A DNA stretch of 64,000 nucleotides, from positions 1 to 64,000 of the forward strand of contig JADZAR010000119.1 of NCBI GenBank assembly GCA_020852475.1, read 5' to 3'. The stretch is from Nitrosomonas sp. GTDB taxonomy: Bacteria > Pseudomonadota > Gammaproteobacteria > Burkholderiales > Nitrosomonadaceae. Numbering within the stretch: the first letter of the stretch is position 1; every line of letters starts with the position of its first letter. This document shows positions 57,892-64,000 of the stretch, one piece after another. The position numbers were made by a program, and so were the translations under genes. The notes beneath the pieces were generated by a model, which saw only the letters and a list, made by a program, of their open reading frames with translations, searched no databases and was not told where the DNA came from.

Positions 57892-58758
57892 ATGTCAGAC
57901 ATACTCAAAAAAATACTGGCCACCAAAGTACAGGAAATCACTGCGGCCAAAGCGCAAACCCCATTCACCGAAGTGATGACTGCAGCAGAATCCGCGCCAC
58001 CCGCGCGCGATTTCACCGCGGCCATTCAAAACAAAATCACCGCCAGGCAACCCGCCGTAATTGCCGAAATCAAACAGGCCAGCCCAAGCAAAGGCGTACT
58101 GCGCGGGCCGCAATCGCCGCATTTGCGTTTTGACCCCGCCGAAATTGCGGCAACGTATGAAGAACATGGCGCAGCGTGCCTGTCTGTGCTGACCGATCGG
58201 CAGTATTTCATGGGCGCGCCCGAATACCTGCAACAGGCGCGCGCAGCCTGTCAACTGCCGGTATTGCGCAAGGATTTCATGCTCGAGGAATACCAGATCG
58301 CAGAAGCGCGTGCGATGGGCGCGGACTGCATTCTGCTCATCGTCGCGGCATTCACCATGGACGCTAATTTCGGCGCTGAAAAGCTGGACAACTTTGAACA
58401 CGATCCGCTCAAACAGATGCGCAAACTCGAAGCACTGGCGCATGCGCTCGGCATGTCGGTCCTCGTCGAAGTGCATGACGCCGAAGAACTGTCACTCGCA
58501 CTGCAACTCAGCACTCCGCTGACCGGCATCAACAACCGCAACCTGCGCACGTTTGAAACCCGTCTGGACACCACTTTGCAATTATTGGAACAGATACCCG
58601 GCGACCGCATTATCGTCACCGAAAGCGGCATTCACACACCGGAGGATGTTGCGCTAATGCGCCAGCACAACGTCAACGCCTTCCTCGTCGGCGAGGCATT
58701 CATGCGCGCGGATGACCCGGGCGTTGAGCTGGCGCGGCTGTTCGGCGGCGCAGGCTGA
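57892..58758 (+). CDS. trpC: Indole-3-glycerol phosphate synthase
   Basis: Closes the indole ring in tryptophan synthesis. The 288-residue TIM-barrel protein shows [10 protein letters not shown], the [12 protein letters not shown] loop with the catalytic lysine, GINNRNL and the [11 protein letters not shown] phosphate-binding end. It lies 8 bases after trpD and is a stand-alone enzyme without TrpF fusion. Confidence 0.97.
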   Translation: MSDILKKILATKVQEITAAKAQTPFTEVMTAAESAPPARDFTAAIQNKITARQPAVIAEIKQASPSKGVLRGPQSPHLRFDPAEIAATYEEHGAACLSVLTDRQYFMGAPEYLQQARAACQLPVLRKDFMLEEYQIAEARAMGADCILLIVAAFTMDANFGAEKLDNFEHDPLKQMRKLEALAHALGMSVLVEVHDAEELSLALQLSTPLTGINNRNLRTFETRLDTTLQLLEQIPGDRIIVTESGIHTPEDVALMRQHNVNAFLVGEAFMRADDPGVELARLFGGAG

Positions 58759-58965
58759 CAAGGCATCGCAAAAAGAATCGTTGACGGGGCGATAGCTGGA
58801 ATTGAGCACTGCATTCATCTTCGCCAAATTCTTGTTAAACAAAGAACACAAACTCCATTAACAGAAACCTGATTACGCAGAGCTAATCGGACCTTCTTGC
58901 TCGTTAAAGAAAAATATTCTATCGCCGATTTTGCAGTATCCCGATAAAACCCCATTCGCAAACCA

Positions 58966-59610
58966 ATGGAAATAAATAATACATACAGTGCTTTTCATCA
59001 TGCTTTTGCCTTTAACAGCGTTGCCAGCAATCCGTCACAAAACGATAGCAACGGGAAACTACAACCAGAGCAGGATATTGCCAGCAAAGAAACCACCTCG
59101 ACCGAGACCACTGCAATTTCTGCCACACAGCAGAATCCTGAAGTTCTTCGCCAAATCAGTGAGCTGCGTATTCGTGATCTGGAAGTACGCGCGCACGAGC
59201 TCGCTCATTTGGCTGCCGCAGGCGGAATAGCAAAAGGCGGCCCAACATTTGACTATCAGCGTGGGCCTGATGGTAAACTTTATGCGGTAGGTGGCGAAGT
59301 ACAAATCGATACATCTGGCGTACCTGGAGATCCGGAAGCCACGTTACAAAAAGCGGAACAAATTCAACGTGCAGCACTCGCCCCAGCCCAACCTTCTGCT
59401 CAAGACCGGTCAGTAGCGATGGCCGCCGCTGCAATGGCGGCTGAAGCGCGCGCAGAAATAACCAGCCATAATTCAGAAAGAAACTCCCATGAAAATGCGA
59501 GTAATGACCACTCGCCTGATAATCAACGCCTTATCAGCCAAGTGAACGAAGCATACACTAACAATTTTGAGCAGGATCAGTCGAGGAAACTGCTTGATCT
59601 GGTCGCATAA
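58966..59610 (+). CDS. SprA-related putative metalloprotease
   Basis: A 214-residue protein of the SprA-like/CJM1_0395 putative metalloprotease family. The conserved block is LEVRAHELAHLAAAGG, giving HELAH at 77-81, an HExxH-like zinc motif, followed by GGPTFDYQRGPDGKLYAVGGEV and DPEATLQKAEQI. No signal peptide is seen, and both ends are low-complexity. Proteolysis has not been shown for the family to my knowledge. It is monocistronic with a likely terminator at 59701-59738. Confidence 0.85.
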   Translation: MEINNTYSAFHHAFAFNSVASNPSQNDSNGKLQPEQDIASKETTSTETTAISATQQNPEVLRQISELRIRDLEVRAHELAHLAAAGGIAKGGPTFDYQRGPDGKLYAVGGEVQIDTSGVPGDPEATLQKAEQIQRAALAPAQPSAQDRSVAMAAAAMAAEARAEITSHNSERNSHENASNDHSPDNQRLISQVNEAYTNNFEQDQSRKLLDLVA

Positions 59611-59700
59611 ATTCTTGGTAATTTAACCTGCTGCATCATCTCCGATGCAGACGATGTATTTGGCAAATAGCGGCGCAGGCTGAGTTGAGCGACAAGCGAT

Positions 59701-59738
59701 AACCCGGCATTCCATACGCTGAAAAACACCGGGTTTTT
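59701..59738 (+). terminator. Likely terminator after the SprA-like gene
   Basis: AACCCGG (59701-59707) pairs with CCGGGTT (59729-59735), with a 21-base loop and five T residues to 59738. The long loop lowers confidence. It lies between the two convergent genes, 91 bases after the SprA-like stop. Confidence 0.55.
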
Positions 59739-59756
59739 CTTCAATCCAATCAAAAC

Positions 59757-62700
59757 CTAACGCTCATATGCCAGCACGGGCGCCAACCAGCGTTCCGCCA
59801 TTTCCACCGTCCATCCTTTACGCCGCGCATAGTCTTCCACCTGATCCTTGCCGATTTTGCCGACGGCGAAGAATGTCGATTCCGGGTGTGAAAAATAAAA
59901 ACCGGATACCGCCGCGGTCGGCACCATGGCAAAGGACTCGGTCACGATAATGCCGGCTTTCTCCGTTGCGCCAAGCAGTTCGAACAAAGGTCCTTTTTCG
60001 GTGTGATCCGGACACGCCGGATAACCGGGTGCGGGACGGATGCCGCTGTATTCTTCATTGATCAGTTGCTCGTTTTCGAGTGTTTCATCTTTGGCGTAGC
60101 CCCAGAACTCACGCCGCACGCGCATGTGCATATGCTCGGCAAAGGCTTCCGCCAGACGGTCCGCCAGCGCTTTGAGCACAATTGCGCTGTAATCGTCATG
60201 GGCTTCCTCAAAGGCTTTAATGCGCTCATCAATGCCAAAACCCGCGCCCACGGCAAACAGGCCGATATAATCCCTGATTCCGGTATCTTTGGGTGCGATA
60301 AAGTCCGACAGGCACCGATTCGGTTTGCCGGTCGGTTTTTGCGTCTGTTGGCGCAGGCAGTGCCAGACCATCGCCACTTTCGTCCGGTTTTCATCAGTAT
60401 AGATTTCGATGTCATCGCCGATCGCGTTGGCCGGAAACAATCCAACCACGGCATTGGCCGAGAGCCATTTCTGCTCGACAATTTTTTTCAGCATTACCTG
60501 CGCGTCACGGAACAACTGGCTTGCGGTTTCGCCAACGACTTCGTCTTCCAGAATGGCCGGGTAGCGGCCCGCCAGTTCCCAGGCCTGGAAAAATGGCGTC
60601 CAGTCAATGAAAGGCACAATTTTTTCCAGCGGATAATTGTTCAACGTGCGTATGCCGATCAGCTCCGGTGGCGACGGTTGATAGTTTGACCAGTCCGGCT
60701 TGAACGCATTGGCGCGCGCCTGTTCAATCGTCAGTAACTGCGATGGGCCTTTTTTGTTTTTGTGCTGTGTGCGCACTTTTTCATACTCATCCTTGACGTC
60801 CTGGATGTAACCGGCCTTCATATCATCCGACAACAAACTGCTGCACACGCCGACAGCACGGCTTGCGTCCGGCACCCAGACCGTCGCGCCCTGGTAATGC
60901 GGCGCAATCTTGACGGCGGTATGCACGCGCGAAGTCGTCGCGCCGCCGATCAGCAACGGAATAGTGAAACCCTCGCGCTGCATTTCCTTGGCCACATGCG
61001 TCATTTCCTCAAGCGAAGGCGTAATCAATCCGGACAGGCCGATGATATCGGCGTTTTCTTTCCGGGCCATGTCCAGGATTTGCGCGCTCGGCACCATCAC
61101 GCCCATGTTGATGACTTCGTAATTGTTGCACTGCAATACCACGGCGACGATATTTTTGCCGATATCGTGGACATCGCCCTTGACGGTTGCCACGACAATC
61201 TTGCCTTTCGGACGCGAATCGCCGAGCAGTTTTTTCTCCGCCTCGATAAACGGCAGCAGATGCGCAACCGCTTGTTTCATCACACGCGCTGATTTAACCA
61301 CCTGCGGCAGAAACATTTTACCCGCGCCAAACAGATCGCCGACAACGCCCATGCCATCCATCAGCGGGCCTTCGATTACCTGAATCGGCCGCCCGCCTTT
61401 GGCATCGATTTCTTTTCGCGCTTCTTCGGTATCCTCAACGATATAGGTGGATATGCCCTTGACCAGGGCATGCGTCAACCGCTCCTGCAGCGGCAGCTCA
61501 CGCCAGCCTAAGTCTTCAATCTGCTCCTTCTTCCTGCCCTTGAAGTTTTCGGCAAAATCAACCAGCCGTTCGGTCGCGTCTTCACGGCGGTTAAACAGGA
61601 CGTCTTCGATACGCTCGAGCAGATCGGCCGGAATATCCGAATAAACGCCCAGCTGCCCGGCGTTAACAATGCCCATGGTCATACCGGCTTTCACCGCATG
61701 ATAGAGAAACGCGGTATGGATCGCTTCTCGAATCGGGTCATTGCCGCGGAACGAAAATGAAATATTGGACACGCCGCCGCTGATTTTGGCGTAAGGCAAG
61801 GTCTTTTTGATTTCGCGGATTGCCTCGATAAATGCCACGCCATAGTCATTGTGCTCTTCGATGCCGGTAGCGATGGCGAAGATATTCGGATCAAAAATAA
61901 TGTCTTCCGGTGGAAAACCGACTTTATCCACCAGCACACGATAACTGCGCGTACAGATATCAACCTTGCGCGCCAGCGTATCCGCCTGACCGTCTTCATC
62001 GAAAGCCATGACGATAACCGCCGCGCCATACCGCCGCGCCAGTCTGGCGTGCTGAATGAATTCCGCCTCGCCTTCCTTCATACTGATCGAATTAATGATC
62101 GCCTTGCCCTGGATGCATTTAAGGCCGGCTTCGATCACCGTCCATTTACTCGAATCAAGCATGATCGGCACACGGCAGATATCCGGCTCGGCTGCGATCA
62201 GATTCAGGAATGTCACCATCGCCTTCTGCGAGTCCAGCATGGCTTCATCCATATTGATGTCGATAATTTGCGCGCCGTTTTCGACCTGGTTACGCGCGAC
62301 ATCGAGCGCTTCGGCATATTGGTCGTTCAGAATCAGGCGTGCAAATGCGCGCGAGCCGGTTACATTGGTACGCTCTCCGACATTCACAAACAGGGAATGG
62401 TCGTCAATACTCAAAGGCTCCAGACCGGATAGTCTCAGCTTTTTGGGTATTTCCGGAATTTTTCGCGGCGGCAGCGCGGAGACCGCTTCGGCAATGGCCT
62501 TGATATGCGCAGGCGTAGTGCCGCAGCAACCGCCGACAATATTGACAAATCCCGATTGCACAAAATCCTTGAGCTGTTTCGCCGTGTATTCAGGTGTCTC
62601 GTCATAGCCAGTCTCCGACAACGGATTAGGCAGTCCGGCATTGGGATGCACGCTGACGTACACGTCCGCCACGTCGGACAATTCCTCGATATAAGGGCGC

Positions 62701-63467
62701 ATCAATTCCGCGCCCAGCGCGCAGTTGATCCCGACGGACAACGGACGCGCATGACGCACCGAGTTCCAGAACGCCTCGGGCGTCTGCCCGGAAAGCGTGC
62801 GCCCGGACGCATCGGTAATGGTTACCGAAATCATGATCGGCAGGCGTATAGCGTTCGTTTCAAAGAACTGATCAATGGCGAACAAAGCGGCCTTGCAGTT
62901 CAGCGTATCGAAGATGGTTTCCACCAGCAGGATATCAACGCCGCCATCCACAAGGCCGCGTATGGAGTCGCTGTAATCGGATACCAGTTGATCGAAGGTG
63001 ATATTACGAAAACCGGGATCATTAACATCCGGTGAAATCGAAGCCGTTTTTGTCGTCGGACCGATAACGCCAGCGACAAAACGGGGTTTATCGGGTGTTC
63101 TGGCTTCCATCGCTTGCACCGCTTCACGAGCCAGTTGTGCAGCAGCCACGTTTAATTCATAAACGACATCCTGCATGTGATAATCCGCCATTGAAGCCGC
63201 GTTGGCATTAAACGTATTGGTTTCAATGATATCGGCGCCGGCTTCGAGGTAATTGTCATGAATCGAACGGATGATATCCGGGCGCGTCAGCGTTAATAAG
63301 TCGTTGTTGCCTTTCAGGTCATGCGGAAAATCCGCAAAACGGTCGCCGCGAAAATCGGCCTCCTGCAATTTGAACGTTTGAATCATTGTCCCCATTGCGC
63401 CATCCAGAATCACCATCCGGCTGGCCAGCAGATTTTCCAACTGACTCGTGCGAAGTTTTTTATTCAT
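59757..63467 (-). CDS. metH: Cobalamin-dependent methionine synthase
   Basis: Transfers methyl from methyltetrahydrofolate to homocysteine through methylcobalamin. The 1236-residue protein has all four modules: homocysteine domain with zinc cysteines including Cys314/Cys315 (GGCCGTT), pterin domain ([14 protein letters not shown]), cobalamin domain with lower ligand His767 in GDVHDIGKN, and the C-terminal AdoMet reactivation domain ([16 protein letters not shown]). No cobalamin riboswitch fits in the 84-base gap upstream. Confidence 0.98.
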   Translation of the reverse strand: MNKKLRTSQLENLLASRMVILDGAMGTMIQTFKLQEADFRGDRFADFPHDLKGNNDLLTLTRPDIIRSIHDNYLEAGADIIETNTFNANAASMADYHMQDVVYELNVAAAQLAREAVQAMEARTPDKPRFVAGVIGPTTKTASISPDVNDPGFRNITFDQLVSDYSDSIRGLVDGGVDILLVETIFDTLNCKAALFAIDQFFETNAIRLPIMISVTITDASGRTLSGQTPEAFWNSVRHARPLSVGINCALGAELMRPYIEELSDVADVYVSVHPNAGLPNPLSETGYDETPEYTAKQLKDFVQSGFVNIVGGCCGTTPAHIKAIAEAVSALPPRKIPEIPKKLRLSGLEPLSIDDHSLFVNVGERTNVTGSRAFARLILNDQYAEALDVARNQVENGAQIIDINMDEAMLDSQKAMVTFLNLIAAEPDICRVPIMLDSSKWTVIEAGLKCIQGKAIINSISMKEGEAEFIQHARLARRYGAAVIVMAFDEDGQADTLARKVDICTRSYRVLVDKVGFPPEDIIFDPNIFAIATGIEEHNDYGVAFIEAIREIKKTLPYAKISGGVSNISFSFRGNDPIREAIHTAFLYHAVKAGMTMGIVNAGQLGVYSDIPADLLERIEDVLFNRREDATERLVDFAENFKGRKKEQIEDLGWRELPLQERLTHALVKGISTYIVEDTEEARKEIDAKGGRPIQVIEGPLMDGMGVVGDLFGAGKMFLPQVVKSARVMKQAVAHLLPFIEAEKKLLGDSRPKGKIVVATVKGDVHDIGKNIVAVVLQCNNYEVINMGVMVPSAQILDMARKENADIIGLSGLITPSLEEMTHVAKEMQREGFTIPLLIGGATTSRVHTAVKIAPHYQGATVWVPDASRAVGVCSSLLSDDMKAGYIQDVKDEYEKVRTQHKNKKGPSQLLTIEQARANAFKPDWSNYQPSPPELIGIRTLNNYPLEKIVPFIDWTPFFQAWELAGRYPAILEDEVVGETASQLFRDAQVMLKKIVEQKWLSANAVVGLFPANAIGDDIEIYTDENRTKVAMVWHCLRQQTQKPTGKPNRCLSDFIAPKDTGIRDYIGLFAVGAGFGIDERIKAFEEAHDDYSAIVLKALADRLAEAFAEHMHMRVRREFWGYAKDETLENEQLINEEYSGIRPAPGYPACPDHTEKGPLFELLGATEKAGIIVTESFAMVPTAAVSGFYFSHPESTFFAVGKIGKDQVEDYARRKGWTVEMAERWLAPVLAYER

Positions 63468-63551
63468 TGTCTTGACTGCTTTTTTTCAAATTAAAGCGAT
63501 TAATTATACCTTACCCGGCCGTATCAAACCGGAACGAGTGTGGATTCAACA

Positions 63552-64000
63552 TCATAGATACATTAACTGAACCTGATAGCCTGTTGATTTCAGTTCACTG
63601 TTATCCAGATACAATTCGATAACCAGCTCCTGTCCGCGTTGAATAGCTGTGATTGCTTTCTGTTCTCCGGACAGGTATTCATCGGCAGTAAATATACGGC
63701 TGGCCAGTAATTGATTATGGACATCCGTCAATGATAACTTGATTGCCGGCAAAGCCTGCGCATGCGCCGCATGGTTGCGGATGATCGTGGTCAACGTAAG
63801 CACTTCGGGAAAATGCACCGGATCACGCACTTCGAGATCGGAATGCACGATGCTCAATTGTTGAATATGCGCAGGCAGCGGCACCGAACAACCCAGCGGC
63901 CGGCAAAGTTTCTCCAGAAAAGGCCGGCTCTGCGGAAACAGCAGCGTCAATTCCGTCCGGTATGCATATAAACCCTGCCCTACCAGCAGAACGCATAAAA
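63552..64000 (-). CDS. DUF3426 membrane protein, C-terminal part
   Basis: The frame is open to the right edge of the window, so the protein's start lies outside. The visible 148 residues begin with a hydrophobic segment (LCVLLVGQGLYAYRTEL), then LFPQSRPFLEKLCRPLGCSVPLP, which is the hallmark of DUF3426 proteins; these usually have an N-terminal zinc ribbon and a single membrane helix. An internal TTG at 63950 could mimic a start but is not one. It is upstream of metH on the same strand. Function unknown. Confidence 0.85.
   Translation of the reverse strand, partial: LCVLLVGQGLYAYRTELTLLFPQSRPFLEKLCRPLGCSVPLPAHIQQLSIVHSDLEVRDPVHFPEVLTLTTIIRNHAAHAQALPAIKLSLTDVHNQLLASRIFTADEYLSGEQKAITAIQRGQELVIELYLDNSELKSTGYQVQLMYL

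Noticed and set aside
1-64000. CRISPR arrays, tRNA or rRNA genes, inteins in dnaB, prophage
   Set aside because: Looked for direct repeats, tRNA-like ends and inserted domains; none seen.

Overview
The window looks like a chromosomal stretch of a betaproteobacterium, most likely a member of the Nitrosomonadaceae (Nitrosomonas-like ammonia oxidisers). This rests on the order rpsL-rpsG-fusA-tuf, on gyrA-serC-serA-pheA-hisC-tyrA, on the style of the proteins, and on the mix of biosynthetic operons with periplasmic cytochrome and outer-membrane genes. The assignment is by recognition, not by a search. No rRNA, tRNA or CRISPR array was seen.

Layout. 1-7600 (minus strand): the str operon (rpsL, rpsG, fusA and the start of tuf) with its own promoter and a leader hairpin, then yajQ and an arginine block argD-argF-argG. 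7800-16000 (plus): gyrA, then serine and aromatic amino acid genes serC, serA-like, pheA, hisC, tyrA, with what looks like the stump of a DAHP synthase gene between hisC and tyrA. 16200-20400: a porin, a small lipoprotein, a DUF938 methyltransferase, a class II aldolase and a short-chain dehydrogenase. 20560-25950: a glycine cleavage operon (gcvT, gcvH, gcvPA, tpx, gcvPB) behind a tandem glycine riboswitch that ends in an intrinsic terminator, followed by a PfkB-type kinase.

27300-31800 is an accessory island. It holds a shortened small hypothetical gene, a broken hsdM start fused to the tail of an IS3-family transposase, a large AT-rich gene for a 1243-residue SIR2-domain protein (probably a DSR-type anti-phage NADase), and a frameshifted small gene overlapping its stop codon. 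It is followed on the minus strand by hypC-hypD-hypE-hoxX, a [NiFe]-hydrogenase maturation set without structural genes in view.

36250-41400 is mostly cell envelope: an L,D-transpeptidase next to a Lpp-like lipoprotein that ends in lysine, a Ycf46-type AAA ATPase, an outer-membrane barrel protein with a small PstS-like partner, and a rhodanese. 41450-50450: a large periplasmic di-haem protein resembling hydrazine synthase alpha subunits, the glutathione-dependent formaldehyde detoxification pair (adhC, fghA), and a two-gene beta-oxidation set (thiolase, and a 3-hydroxyacyl-CoA dehydrogenase/enoyl-CoA hydratase).

50840-64000: a GGDEF diguanylate cyclase, an SGNH-like protein, dnaB, the rpsF-priB-rpsR-rplI operon with promoter and terminator, trpG-trpD-trpC, a SprA-like putative metalloprotease, metH, and the C-terminal part of a DUF3426 membrane protein running off the edge. 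The strongest candidates for something new are the SIR2 island and the HzsA-like di-haem protein.
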